A DNA stretch of 64,000 nucleotides, from positions 19,619 through 83,618 of the forward strand of contig JAPTJF010000280.1 of the NCBI GenBank assembly GCA_029339195.1. Reading direction: 5' to 3'. This document shows positions 10,613-22,577 of the stretch, piece by piece (positions within the stretch are counted from its first letter, which is position 1; the number at the start of each line of letters is the position of its first letter). The position numbers and the translations under genes are program-made. This DNA comes from Micractinium sp. NFX-FRZ (lineage: Eukaryota > Chlorophyta > Trebouxiophyceae > Chlorellales > Chlorellaceae). The notes beneath the pieces were generated by a model that ran no database searches, was not told where the DNA came from, and saw only the letters and a program-made list of their open reading frames with translations.

Positions 10613-13600
10613 CTAGTCCAGCCGCGTGCGCTTGGCAGCCCTGGTCTGTGAGCCAGCGCCAGCGCCACCGCTGCAGCCACGCCTGCCACCCACATGCTCC
10701 TCCGGCCCCTCAGCTGGCTCCCTTGGGCCGACGTGTTGCGCTAACGAGCTGAGTGCCAGCAGCTGCATTGCTGCTAGCTCCCAATCCTGGTCTGACCCAG
10801 GGACCGGGGGTGCTGGCGCTGCCTCAGATTGGTGCTCGCTTGCCGTGTCCACTGCGGGCGTTGGCTGCGGCTGCGGCTGGGGCAGGGCCCGAAGCGGTGC
10901 CGAGGAGGGCTGCTGCACGTGCTGCTGCGCCGGTGCCCGCTGTTCACCCTGCTGCCCGTGAGCAATTGCCTGCTGCTGCACCTGCTGCTGTGCTTGCTGT
11001 TCAACAGCAAGTTGCATCTGCGCCGTCTGCTGCTGCTGTGCCATTGCCTGCTGCTGTGCCTGCTGCTGCAAGTGCTGCATCTGCGCCATTGTCTGCTGCT
11101 GTGCCTGCTGCTGCGCCTGCTGCTGCATCTGCTGCAGCTGCACCATCGCCTGCTGCTGTGCCTGCTGCTGCGCCTGCTGCTGCATCTGCTGCTGAGTCTG
11201 CTGCAGCTGCGCAAGTGCCTGCGCCTGTTGTGCCTGTTGCTGCGCCTGCTGTGCCTGCTGCTCCGACGGCGGAACTCGTGGCTGCGCCTGCGCCGGAGCC
11301 TGCTGCTGCATCTGCGCCGCCGCATGCGCCTGCAGCTGCTGCACCATTGTGAGGTGCGCCGGTTGAACCTGCTGCTGCGCCTGCTGCGACTGCGCAAAAG
11401 CGGCCAGTGCTTGCTGCACCTGCTGTGCCTGCTCCGTCTGCTGGGTTGCGCCGCTTGCCCCTGGCACCCTCTGGTGCACCACACAGAGCAGGAGGTGGCG
11501 AAGGGAGCTAAGCTCCTGCTGCATGTGCTGCTGCTGCCGCTCCTGCCTGAGCACCAGTGCCAGCAGGTGCTGCAGCAGCTGCAGCAGGAGGCTGGTGAAG
11601 GCATCGGTGGGCGCGCCCCCCACTGCCGGCGCTGCAAACAGCTGGGAGGCCACCTGAGTCAGCTGCGCCAGGGGCAGCGCGGCAGCTGCCTGCTGCTGCG
11701 CCTGCTGCTGCTGCTGGGCCTGCTGTGCCTGCTGCACCTGCTGCTGCTGCTGCTGCGCATGCTGTGCCTGCTGCGCCTGCTGCTGCTGTAGCAGGAGCTG
11801 CACAATAGTTTGTGGATGGCCTGGCGCCTGCGCCTCCCCCGGGGCACCGCCCTGTTGCAGCAGCAAGCCGGAGCAGGTGGCCGGGTCCTGTTGAGTTGGC
11901 ACGGCGGCTGCCGCGGCTTGTGCTGCCGCCACCGCACCGGCTACCACAGCTGGCATGCTTGCTGGCGAGGGCGACGCTGCAGCCGTCGACGGCGTTGATG
12001 CTGCTGTTGCTGGCACTGGCACTGGGACTGCAGGCAGGACGGCTGGGTATGGTGTGCCACGCGGTGCCGGGACGTACAGCAGCGGCGGCGGCTGCGAGGC
12101 CATGGGGAGTGTCGGCGGAGGAACCGTCAGCTGCGCCTTGCGCTCGCAGTAGGAAAGAACAGCCCGCTTCAGGAAGCCCTACAGGCACGGGGCGGGAGGG
12201 GAGCAGGCACTGACGGTGTTATGTGTGCGAATGCAAGCGGCGTGGCCGGTTCATCTCTGCCACTGCCCGGCACGGCGTGTGCCCTCCCCTTGCTGCAAGA
12301 AGAGCTGCCAGCTTGGTCTTGCCGTCAGGCTGCAGCTTTGCCTCCCTGCCCTGCCGCGCCCATTGTGGCCCGCCCCACCTCGAGCTTGTCCAGCACAGCG
12401 CTGCCCCGCTTCCAACTGCCGTATTTCTAGCAATAGCTGTCAAGGCCACACGCGGCAACAATGACATGACGCCTTCTCCTGCCCCGCCCTGCCCCGCCCC
12501 ACCTCGAGCTTGGCCAGCACAGCGCCGGGCTTGAAGTCCTGCCAATCTGGCTGCGGCTCTAGAATGTTGGCCTCCACGTGTCCCACCACTGAAGCAGGAA
12601 CAAGTGCAGGGCAGGGGCAGGGAGGGGAGGGCGGTGCTGACCGACTGGGGCCCTCAGCTGACCGAATGGGGCCATCAGCCGACCGACTGGCTGGCAGGCA
12701 GGCAGCAGGCAGGCAGGCCGGGCAGGCGGAGGGGGCGGCACAGGGTAGGCGAGAGGACAAGCAGGTGCATTGGATGGGCGGATGGGCGGCTCACCTGATG
12801 CGCACGAGTGTGCAGAGGTGGGCCGGCAGAAGGGGCGGACCAGTCGGTTGCGATGGTACAAACACAGTCCCTGCGAGGCAGCGGGAGGGCAGAGGAACTC
12901 TTAAGAGGGGCACGCGAGCGTCGGCCAGCCAGGCAATGGCAGCGCAGAGCAGCAGGGTGCCAATCCCCCCGTCCATTCGCCTACCTGCAGGCCGGTGCGT
13001 GCCGCGCCAGCGTGCAGCGTGCCGAGATGGACCTCGATGCATGGCGGCATCTGGCAGCCGTGCTGGTCGACGTCATCCCTGCCGGGAAGCAAGTGGGAGC
13101 GCGAGTGACGATGGCAGTGAGCAAGGCAGTCGGTCGGTCAGTCAGTCGGGCCGGGCAGGTGCACAGGCAGGTGGATGGGCTGATGCGCATGTGTGCAGGC
13201 AGGCATGCAGGCGGGCAGGCAGGCAGGCAGGCAGGGGCGCGCACCGGATGCCTCTGGGCCGGTAGTATTCGACCGCTGGGAGCTGCCACTGCCCCGAGTC
13301 CCTGCAGCGGCCCAGAAGGGAGGGAGATGACAACGAGGTCAGTTTCAGGGAGCAGGTGGAGTTGCGATCGGAGAGGGTGTCATGGTCACTGGCAGCAGGA
13401 GACATCTCACTGACATGACGCCACCCCAGTGCCATACTGGCCGGTCCACACCTCTCTGCCCTCGAGACACCCCCCGCCCCGCGCCTTGGGGTGACCACCC
13501 CACTGGCTCCCTCCTCACCTTACCTCCACCCCACCCAACCCACTGGCTGCCTCCAGGGCCTCTGCCTGGGTGCACCGCCACCTCAGCTGAGCCACGTCAA

Positions 13601-15319
13601 GCAGCCACTGCGACACACCCTCACTCCACATGGCTGCTCATCACATGCCATGTCAAGCTGCCCCAGTGCCCGCCCCTCATTTGCACGGAAGCCGACACTT
13701 CCGCAACTGAGTTTCTGCATCCAGCAGCGGCCCCTCGCCCTGATCCACCACTGTCCTCTGCCAGGCGTCACCACATGCCCCTCGCGGTGCCTCCTCGACT
13801 CCCTCAGTCAGCCACCACCACTGCGGAACCCCTCACCTGAGCTGCGTCCAGAAGTGGCGCACATCCGAGCCCCGCAGGCGCAGGCGGAAGCCGGGCGGCC
13901 AGGTGAGGAAGAGCAGGGACATGTGGGAGCGCAGGGAGGGCGCCCGCCCAGGCGAGATGGAATCCGCCCCGCGCTGCGCACGCTGCGCTGAGCCTGCACA
14001 GCGGGACATGCGCACAAGCCGCGTCAAGGCAAAATGGACAGAGGGTTGGGGATGCGCTGTTCTCAGGCAGCGGCCCGTGAGTGCAGGCTGGCAATGCAGC
14101 GGCGCGGCAAGCCAGCAGGCTGCGGCAGGTTTGAAGTGTCGGGCTGCAGCTTACCCTGGTGGCGTGGGTCGGCCTGCTGCCCGCTGCCCTGCGCCAGCTG
14201 CCCGCCAGCTGCCGGTCCCACACTGGCCGCGCCTGCTGGGCGCACTCGAATGTCGGAAGGATTGGACTCCAAATCCATCTCATACGCATGGCTCAGCTGG
14301 CATGCCGCCACCGCTGCTGCCGAGGGGGATGCACTACCTTGGCAGCTGCCTGCCAGCCGGGCCGCCAGGCTGGCGCCCGCTGCAGCGCCAGCACCAGCCT
14401 GCCGGCGCAGCCCCGCCACAAGCACGCGCGTGCCTTGCGGGGGCATCGCTGCAAGCTGTAGCAGCAGGAGTGCCTCGGTTGGGACAGCCCCGTGCCCGCC
14501 ACACCACAGCAGGGTTACGCAGTCGAGCGCTGCCTGCCAGGCGGCAGCGGCTGCCACCGCTGCGCCGCCATTGCCGTCCGAGGAGGGCGACAGCTGCCGC
14601 CTGCCATCGGCAGCAAAATCAACAGCTGCCAGCTGCACAGGCGCAGTGCCGCCGCCGCTGCTGCCAGCGGGGCAGTGCAGCACCGCCACGCTGGCGCCTT
14701 GCTGGTGCCGCTTTGTCAGCACCAGGGCTGTTGAGCCCAGGTGCAGCGCAGCGTGTACCAGGTCGGGCCAGGAGGCACCGCCGCTGCTGCCGCCACCGCT
14801 GCTGCTGCAGGTGCTGCTGCTGCCGTCGCTGTTGCTGCCGGGGGCGGCGCCCGCCGCGCCCGCCTGGCCGCTGCAGGTGCTGCGTCCCTGTGGCATGCCC
14901 AGGCAGCGCCTGAGCTCGCTAGGTGTCAAGCCCACTGCATCGTCTTCCACAGACAGCACAGCCTCCTGCAGGCCCCACCAGTGCTGCAGCGGAGACAGCG
15001 CCAGCTGGCCGCCAGCTGGCGCAGCTGCCTCAGACGCCGCCGGCGGCAGCAGCACATCTACGGCTGCATACGTGGCGCGGGGCTCAGCTGCTGCCCGGTC
15101 CATGCAGCCTCCCAGGAGGGATGAGATGGCGCTAAAGGCGGTCCGATGGTGGCTGTGGAAAGCGGTCGGCTGGTGGCTGTGGAAGGCGGCCGCCGGGGGA
15201 GACTGCACAGCAGCCGTGGCAGCCGCCTCCAGCGCCAGCCCGGCGGCTGGCCCAGTGGGGCTGCAGACAAAGGGTGACAGGGCAGCAACCCCGGCCAGAG
15301 TCAACCGGGCGCAACTCAT
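10613..15319 (-). CDS. MORC-family GHKL protein with degenerate ATPase motifs and Gln-rich tail
   Basis: Exons in gene order: 15319-14154, about 13993-13837, 13301-13245, 13078-12985, 12870-12795, 12588-12503, 12178-10613. The S5-like half matches plant MORC proteins segment by segment: SLLFLTWPPGFRLRLRG (family: ILYLRLPPNFRIILRG), GLCLYHRNRLVRPF, then VVGHVEANILEPQPDWQDF. The N-terminal GHKL half keeps the order of the family but not the catalytic residues: the N-box reads SSLLGGCMDR where family members have ELLDNSLDE, the DxGxG motif reads EDDAVGLTPSELRRC, and the GYGNGFK loop is absent before HLGSTALVLTKR. The long last exon encodes about 300 residues of Gln/Ala repeats and ends AAKRTRLD, a likely nuclear signal. 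MORC proteins compact chromatin; this one is probably ATPase-dead. The exon 1 to exon 2 border is out of phase in my model and unresolved. Confidence 0.8.
10940..11790 (-). repeat. CAG/CTG-rich tract encoding the Gln-rich MORC tail
   Basis: Imperfect CTG runs on the plus strand (CAG on the coding strand), interspersed with GCC/GCG codons, encode QQQAQQQA-type repeats. The codon interruptions are frequent, so this is coding low complexity rather than a pure microsatellite. Confidence 0.85.
12378..12405 (-). repeat. Exon echo of MORC exon 12588-12503 end
   Basis: CACCTCGAGCTTG.CCAGCACAGCGC occurs at 12501-12525, the true exon end and donor, and again at 12377-12401 inside the next intron. The copy keeps the GTGGGG donor and could act as an alternative donor. 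Confidence 0.75.
13193..13240 (+). repeat. (GCAG)n microsatellite
   Basis: Imperfect GGCA repeats in a MORC intron, ending 5 bp from the donor of exon 13301-13245. Confidence 0.85.
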
Positions 15320-16903
15320 GGAGCAACAAACCCTCAGCCAGCACCAGAAGGGCATGCAACTGGACTGTGGCAGTACGCATCATGCATTCTAGTGCAGATG
15401 GCGTGAGCCCTCCAGGATTTCTTGTCAAAAAGCCTCAAGTGCCGCCAGAGAATGAATTCGGCGGGCGGTGTAGCAAGACATCCTGGCCCAGGCGAGGCCA
15501 GCCATGAGCATGAGAGTGAGGACCCCCGCCCCCGCCGCCTCACCAACCGGCGCACCCTACCTGCTGCCATGCCGCACAAGCTGGGCAGGCGGGGTTGCTC
15601 GGGTACTGGTGTTGGATGCATCGTGTCCCACAAGTCCTGAAGCGTGCCTGTCGCCTAGGCCCGGTTCCAGGCCTGAGCCGGGTCTAGCAACGGGCCCTGT
15701 CGGAGGAGCCGCGGGCATGCTGGCGGCAGGTCCCGCCAGGTCGACGCTTGGAGGTCTGGGCGTGCCTGCGGGCTTGACCGGGCGCTGCGCGGCTGCCGAA
15801 AGTGAGTGCCACACACCCTACCTTCAGGTTGAGAGGGATGCCGAGGGCCGTCGGCTCGGTGTTGGCGGCCTTGCAGCGGGGGCCACACGCGCGCGGAGCG
15901 CAAACAGCGGCAGCCGACCGTTGGTGTCAGCGATGAGTGAAAGCGTTCATGTTTAGGGCGCGGACTGCAAAGAATGCTAAGAACCTTTAGCGCAGAAGCG
16001 GCCCGCAAATTGGAGGATTCGACCAGGCCGACTGCTTGTGTGGACGGGGCTGTCTTTTGGACACCACAAGACTGGGCCACTACCACAAGCGCGTTGATGC
16101 TTGCTACCAGACAACTCGGTGGTTACATGCCTTGAAGTGCGGTTGGGTGGTCCCAGCTGCCAGCGGGCGGCACGGCAGCAGAGCCCCCGGGGAGGGCGAC
16201 CATGCGTCGACTCCACTGGTCGAGCGGCGCCTCATCATACATTATGCCACCTCTATCTAGCAATGTGTAGTTTGATGTGCATATACTTTGCAGTTAAGGG
16301 AGGCACAGAAGAAAACGCGAACATGCAGGCAAGGTGTGCCCCCCGTTGGCCAGCCGGCATTTCCCGGCGCGGCGGCATGTGCCGCTCGGCATGGCTTGTG
16401 CCGCAACGGCAGTGCACATGGAGCAGAGCAAGAACCGCCATGCATTTCGTCCAGCTTTTGCACGTTGAAACGCGCATGCACCCGATGGGTTCTGTGAGGG
16501 TCTGGCGCCACCCAGTGCCATGGCAGCAGCAGCTGGGCGGCCCGGCATCTGCTATCGGCGGCGTTGGGAGGCCCTTGGAGGCATACAGCGGCGGCATGCA
16601 CCCGGGGCAGAGTGAGAGCCACCTCGAAGTGGTGTCCAGGTTATGCATGTTGAAAGTGCATGTTTCAGTGAGGTCTGAGAGTCTAGGGCCACCGCAAGCA
16701 GGTACTGCGAGCCCACTGCCACGTCAGCTGAAGCTGGGACGGAATATGTGGGAAAGAGATGCCTTCGGAGAGAATATGGAGTTAGGTTCGACAAGGGATT
16801 TCCCCGGACCGCATAACTTCACAAATCACTTTGGAGGCCCGCAAAGTCATCGCCCCAGGCCCCGACAGGCACCGGCAGGAGTGTAGCAGGTGTATCTGCC
16901 ACC
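15320..16903. other. Intergenic region between divergent MORC and PiT genes
   Basis: About 1.6 kb separates the two start codons and must hold both promoters. It is less GC-rich than the coding DNA, with AT-richer spots near 16240-16320. A 261-codon ORF at 16101-16886 has no recognisable domain and unlikely composition. I see no obvious core promoter element. Confidence 0.5.
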
Positions 16904-19900
16904 ATGAGCGAAGTGTACACGTGAGTAGGCAGCCTTGCAGTGCTGCGGGCGTCCTGGTCTGCAAAGCTTGCACGCGCGCTGCTGTGCGGGGGCTTGTAGC
17001 CGCCGCATAGTGGGTCGCGCACTGCGGCAGTGTGGCGGCGCACCCTGTTTGCCAGCCATCCCCGGAATCAGCGACTACTCTGAGCTTCTGCGCGGCTCGA
17101 ATACCGCTGCTTTGCTTCGCGCGCAATTTGCCTTTGATGGGCCGCCCAACCCGGTTGCAAAATTGTGAGTTTCGCGAGTGCGAGTGCGGCCTCACGAACC
17201 CCCTGTTCCTCTTCATTCTACTGCCCGCAGGGAGTACACATGGATCTTCGTGTGCTCGTGAGTGGGCGCAGGGGCGCGTGTGCAGCCTGTCGGTGGGGGA
17301 GGTGGCCGGCCCCGGGGGCGGCTGGCGGCACTCTCGACTCCGTTGATTCCTCACGGTTTCCTCCATCCGCTGTGCCCCTGCCTGCAGCATCTTCCTGGCC
17401 ATCTTTGTGGCCTTTGGTATTGGAGCTAATGATGTTGCCAATGGTGAGTGCCGTTCGGCCGCCTGCGAAATTCCCACCGGCTGCCCGCCCGCCTTGCCCC
17501 GCTTCTCGCCCCCCCCGACCCCCCCCCCCGGCACGCCCCCCCCCCCTGCCCTGCTTGCAGCCTTCGGCTCCTCCGTGGGTGCCAAGGCCATCACGATGAA
17601 ACAAGCTATACTCATTGCCGCCATTTGCGAATTTGGAGGAGCGGTGCTACTAGTGAGCGCTCCGGCCCCGCCCGCCCACGCCCGCCTGCGCAGAGCGCCC
17701 GCCCACCCGCCTGCCCATGCCAATGCCCACACTCCCCTCTGCCCCTGTGCTGCCTCCCCCAGCGATTTCGCCCTGCGTCCTGAGTGCATAACCTCCCCCT
17801 GCCCGTCCCGTGCCAAGACACCCACGAATTCTGCCTCCCCACACCCCTCCCTCACCCTGCGCAGGGAGCGGGCGTGACGAACACGATTCGCTCCAACATC
17901 GCCAACCTGGACTACTACAAGCAGAAGCCGGACCTCTACATGTGAGTGGCGGTGGGGTGTAAGCAGAAGAGGAAGGGCGTGTGTTGCGTACAGTGTGGGC
18001 TGTGGGACCCAGGCAAGACTGCCAGCGGCAGCACGCCAGGGGAGGCGGGGCAGCCGGGGTCAATTGTGTTTGCCCGCCTCCCTCTCTCGCGCCTCCCCCG
18101 CCTTACCCCCTCTCGCCTCACCCGCCTTGCGTTACTCCCTCTCGCGTCCTATGGTGCAGGTACGGAATGCTCTGCGCCGTAAGTACATGCCAGAGAGGAG
18201 TCGTGAGCGTTGGGGGGGGGCGCTGGCGGCATGCCCCTGCGCCGCCGGCTGCACGCCACACGGCCATGCCTACGCCCTCCGGCTGAGCGCGCTCCGACAC
18301 CTCTTGTGGTCCGCCTGCTCCACGCCACCTCCCCTTGCTGCCCTCTCCTTGCCTGCGCATGCAGATGCTTGCCACCGGCATCTGGCTCGTCGTTGCCACC
18401 TACCTGGAGCTCCCAGTCTCCACCACCCACTCCATCGGTGCGCCTTTCGCCCAGCAGTTGCGCCGGGCTGCGCAATGCAACGCCCCCCAGAGCTCCAGCA
18501 CTCCTGCTGTGCCTGCTGTGCCTGCCCTGCTGCCCAGGCTTTACGTCAGCTCACCTGCGCGCATGCCTGCCGCGTTGTTCCCCCGCCTCCTCGCGGCTGC
18601 CATGCTCACTGCTCCCGCCCGCGCCCCGCCACCCGCTGTGCAGTGGGCGCCGTGATCGGCATGTCGATGGTTGCTGCTGGCGCCGACTCTGGTAAGTGAT
18701 GTGTCACGGTTGCCTCCTGCTGCCAGCTGCTGTGTGGGCCTGCAAGTGCAATGCGCAGCACCCTGGCACGTGCACGCACGCCTGCGCCCTTGCCGGTTGC
18801 TTGCAAGCGGCGCTCTCCCGCCCCCAATGCACCGCTGCTGCCGTCATTGTCACGATGCCCAGGCCCCTGGTTCGCAGCTGCCGCTCTGGCCTCCAGGCAT
18901 CAAGCCTCTCCCCGTGGTAACCCCGGCGCGCTCACACGCCCGCCTTCCCTTGCCCGCCGTGCAGTTGTGTGGAGCAAGGAGAAGGACACCTTCCCCTTCT
19001 TGGAAGGCGTGTCGGTCATCGTCATCAGTTGTGAGTGGCCTGTGCCGTATCACTGGCAGACGACACTGCCCTGTGCCGTATCACTGGCACACGACACTGC
19101 ACAGCTGGTCTGGCCTCCTCACATATGCTGGGCTGGCCTCCTCACAACGCAGCTCACTCTTGCCGCCCCCCTGCCTCCCCGCTGCCCCCTGCAGGGTTCA
19201 CCTCCCCCCTGCTGTCTGGCATCGCCGGTGCCGGCCTGTTCCTGTTCACCCGCCACGCCGGTGAGAACATGCCTCGGCCTCGGCCGCCGTCAGGGCGCCT
19301 CGTATGTGTGTGCAGCCCCGACGGCCAGGGCAAGCAGTGCAGATCCTTTGCTGCCACCGCGCAGTTGGCCTGCCACTCGGCACTCACTTACCGCTCTTCC
19401 GCCCTCTCCTTTGGCTGCAGTGCTGCGCCGCCAGAACAGCTACAAGCTGTCCCTGTGGATGTGAGCATCGTGTGGGGGGGAGGGGCGGAGCGATGCATGT
19501 ATTGAGCAATGCAACGTGCTCTGGGGGCCGAAACAACCACTTGAGGCCATGGTATCTTCACATGCCCGGCCTGAAAATGAGCCTGCTTGTCCACAAGGTA
19601 CCAGAGCTGGGCAGTGGCTGCCCCTCCTCATGCACTAGCTGACCCGTTGCTCGTGCCCGTCCGCACCCCTGCTCCGCAGGCTGCCTCTGTTCACCTTCAT
19701 CACCGTCTACATTGGCTGCTATTACATCATCCAGAAGGTAAGCGGCAGCCTCTTGGCGGTTACCAGGCAGGAGGGCAAAGTGTGCGGCGTGCTGTCCCTG
19801 CGCCCGCTGCCTCTGCCGCTGACCCACCTGCACTCCGAAGCCCTCCCCCCCGCCTCAGATCCCACAGCCACCCTCTTCCCTCTGCCCCAGGCCCTGAGCC

Positions 19901-22345
19901 TCCCTTGTTTCCTGCTGCTGCTCCTCCTTGGCTGGTGCAGGGCCCCAAGCTGGCAGACAAGGTGTCTGATGGCACCAACGCCTGGATCTCCGCCTGCTTC
20001 GGTGAGTTGGCAACACTGTGTGGTGGGGTTCTGCACAGCACTCGGCTGACTAGCCTCCGCTGCTCTGCAGAGCTGCAGCCCAGCCCGCCATGGAGCCCAC
20101 CCCTTCGCCCTGCGCTCACACCCACCCGTTCATTCTCTCACCCACCCTTTCGCTCTCTCCAATCCGCCACGCCCCGTGCAGCCACCGGTGGCTTCCTGGT
20201 TGCCGCCCTCGTGGGCATCCCCCTGATCAAGAAGCAGGTGGGCGTGCTGCCGGGGCGGTCAGGTCGAGGCGGGCGAGCTGGGTTGTGGGGCATGCACCAG
20301 CCGAGCACGCCTCTGGAGGATCCCCGCCTCGAACAGCCTCACCTATCTCGCCTGGCCCTATCTCCCCACGAATTGGTTTGCCTTTGCCTCTTCTCGCCTT
20401 GTTTTCCTGCCAATTGGTTGTGTGCTGCTCCTCCCAGGTGGAGCGCGGCATGGAGGAGCTGCGCCCAGCCGCCCCTGCTGTCTAAAGCTGTCTGCATGCT
20501 CGCCTCCTTCTGTTTCCACAGGTGGAGCGCGGCATGGAGGGACGATCTGGAGAAGGCCGAGGCCACTCCCCAGATTCAGCAACACTGGCTTAACTGAAGC
20601 CTTCTGTGCCTGCTCGTCTCCCTTCTGTCTTCACTCACAGGTGGAGCGCGACATGGAGGAGCTGCAGAAGGAAGAGGTGATCCCCGAGCTCAAGACCGAG
20701 GCCGCCAAGCACACCCACCAGGACATGGAGTCCGGCAGGTGCGCCCCTCATCTTGCCTTCCCTCCTTGCATGCTGCTGCTGTGCATCAGTGCGTTACACC
20801 AGGTGGCCCAGCCACCCAGGGTTGCCCAGGCATGGAGTCTGGCAGGTCGGCCCCCCTGCTTTGCTCTGTGTGGACACCGACTTGTGCACATGCACAGGAG
20901 TGGTGTTGGCACCGAGGAGGGCGACCTTGCAGCCTTACTGCCTGTGCGCGAGGCAAGACCAACCGGCAGGGCGGTTGTAGGGATGTCCATGCTTCAGCTG
21001 CTGCTCGTGTGAAGCGGCCCACCTCTGCCGTCCATCCCTGCTGTGCACCGCCTCTCCACCGCCGCCTCCCCGTGTCCCATCCACACGCCCCACATGACCG
21101 CCCCGCGCCTGTTCCTGGCATTGCTGTTGCCGCAGCGACACTGCCAAGGACGGCGAGGTCGCCGAGAAGCCCGTGTCCCACACCCCCGCCATGCTCTCCG
21201 ACATGCGCAAGTCCAAGGTGAGGCCGCCTGCTCACTGAAAGCAGCCGAGCGATTGGTTGGTTTCAGTCGCAGCGCTCAGCGCCAGCCAAGCCCGGCCCAG
21301 CCGCCTCCCCCTGCTCCTAGCCCGCCATCGACCGCTCCACAGCTGCTGCGACACCCTCATCGCGTCTGCCTATTTTGAAAGTGCGCAAAACCTGTCCCCT
21401 CCCCCACAGCCGCGTTGCACGCAACCCCCCCAACCCCTCCCTCCCCGCCCCTTTCCGTTCCCGCCCGCCTTCTCCGCCCCGCAGCTGTTTGGTGCCATCA
21501 CCAAGTCTGCCAACTTTGATGTGCACGAGGTCATCTCCGAGGACAAGACCGTGAACGACCTGCACTCCAACGCCGAGCAGTTCGACCGGTGAGCGGCGGG
21601 GGGAGGGGAGGGGCTTAAATAGGGGCTTGTGGCTTCACAGTGCACTGCTGACAAGTGACGAGCCTTAACTGGCCCACGTCGATGCTGTTAGCCTCTTTAA
21701 ACGAAGCATGCATTCAGCTTCCTTGCACGTCTCCAGCCTCTGACACCCGCCCCTGGCTTCCCTGCCCCTGTCCACCTATACCTGCAGCAAGACCGAGGTG
21801 TCGTTCAAGTACCTGCAGGTGAGGGTGCGGGTGGGAGGGCGGTGCCAGGGGCTGCGCGGTGCTGGACGGGGTCGTTGCGGCGGACTGGGCGCCGTGGCGC
21901 GCCTCAAAAACATAGTTCGAGGCGCGCCCCACCATTTTTTGCGCCCCGACTGCAGGTCTTCACCGCCATGTGCAACTCTTTTGCCCACGGCTCTAACGAC
22001 GTCGCAAACTCGATTGGTGAGCAGCAATTTCGGCCCTTCATGTTTTTCTTTCAAATATTTCAGAATCTGTGCCATCCTGGCCGCTGAAGGATGAAAGTTT
22101 CACACTTTTCTGATCCGCCCGCCTCTACCCAAGCGCCCCTCGCCTCTGCATTGCTTGTGCACGTGCCCTGCCCTCTCTGCAGGCGCCTGTGCACGTGCCC
22201 ACCTTGCTTTCTTTTCACACCCTGCCCTCCCCCTCCGCAGGTCCCTTTGCCGGCATCTACGCCGTGTGGCGCTGCACCTGCGTGAGCTCCAAGAGCGACG
22301 TGCCCGTCTGGATCCTGGTCGTCGGCGGCTGCGGCATCGTGCTGG
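16904..22345 (+). CDS. PiT/PHO4-family phosphate transporter, 3' truncated
   Basis: Twenty-one exons stay in frame: 16904-16920, 17072-17164, 17231-17257, 17388-17443, 17561-17652, 17865-17941, 18160-18178, 18365-18437, 18644-18691, 18965-19030, 19195-19260, 19421-19460, 19680-19737, 19941-20001, 20182-20237, 20641-20738, 21136-21217, 21485-21588, 21788-21818, 21956-22016, 22241-22345 (443 aa so far). Both PiT signatures are present: [19 protein letters not shown] in the N-terminal half and [20 protein letters not shown] in the C-terminal half, with the usual hydrophilic loop between. PiT proteins import phosphate with sodium or protons across the plasma membrane or a plastid membrane. The final ~150 residues with the last membrane spans are missing: after the donor at 22346 only 178 bp remain before an A52C24 homopolymer. 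Exon 20641-20738 has two upstream decayed copies that would end translation early. Confidence 0.9.
19039..19100 (+). repeat. 32-bp tandem duplication
   Basis: CCTGTGCCGTATCACTGGCA followed by (G/C)ACGACACTGC occurs twice in tandem in a PiT intron. Confidence 0.85.
20428..20665 (+). repeat. Triplicated acceptor and 5' part of a PiT exon
   Basis: The acceptor plus GTGGAGCGCGGCATGGAGG occurs at 20438, 20522 and 20641 (the last reads GCGACATGG). Only the third copy stays open and joins the next exon in frame. The first meets TAA at the end of ..GCCCCTGCTGTC and the second runs to TAA..TGA shortly after. They look like poison exons or splice decoys. Confidence 0.85.
20828..20852 (+). repeat. Exon echo: copy of PiT exon 20641-20738 end
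   Basis: CATGGAGTCTGGCAGGTCGG repeats the exon border CATGGAGTCCGGCAG|GTGCG about 103 bp downstream. Confidence 0.7.
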
Positions 22346-22377
22346 GTGAGCGTTGGCCGTGCCTGTGTGCTGTGTCT

Positions 22378-22397
22378 GGCATCGTGCTGGGGGAGCG
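22378..22397 (+). repeat. Exon echo: copy of PiT exon 22241-22345 end
   Basis: GGCATCGTGCTGGGGGAGCG repeats GGCATCGTGCTGGGTGAGCG about 45 bp downstream. The donor GT is lost in the copy. Confidence 0.75.
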
Positions 22398-22491
22398 GCT
22401 GTCTTGCTGTGCTTGAGCCATGCATGCGGGGCGTGCAGATGACGATATGAGCAGAGGGCTGCAGGGTGGGGCGCTCTGCATCGTGCTTATG

Positions 22492-22511
22492 TATATATAT
22501 ATATATATATT
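22492..22511 (+). repeat. (TA)n microsatellite
   Basis: About ten TA units just upstream of the A/C homopolymer. Confidence 0.9.
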
Positions 22512-22523
22512 AAACAGAAGACG

Positions 22524-22577
<54 letters not shown>

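Noticed and set aside
10940..11790. CRISPR-like or satellite array
   Set aside because: The repeats are CAG/CTG codons in an open coding frame, without unique spacers.
10829..11791. Leu/Cys-rich plus-strand ORF resembling a membrane protein
   Set aside because: It is the CTG-strand translation of the Gln-rich MORC tail.
14034..15392. 452-codon plus-strand ORF antisense to the MORC first exon
   Set aside because: It is the GC-rich shadow of the minus-strand coding exon; the minus strand aligns with MORC.
16101..16886. 261-codon plus-strand ORF in the MORC-PiT intergenic region
   Set aside because: No recognisable domain, no splice structure and a composition unlike the genes around it. Long open frames arise by chance at this GC content.
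22524..22575. Poly-A tail of a retroposed element
   Set aside because: No target-site duplication or element body is visible, and the poly-A is followed at once by poly-C with both neighbouring genes truncated. An assembly artefact fits better.
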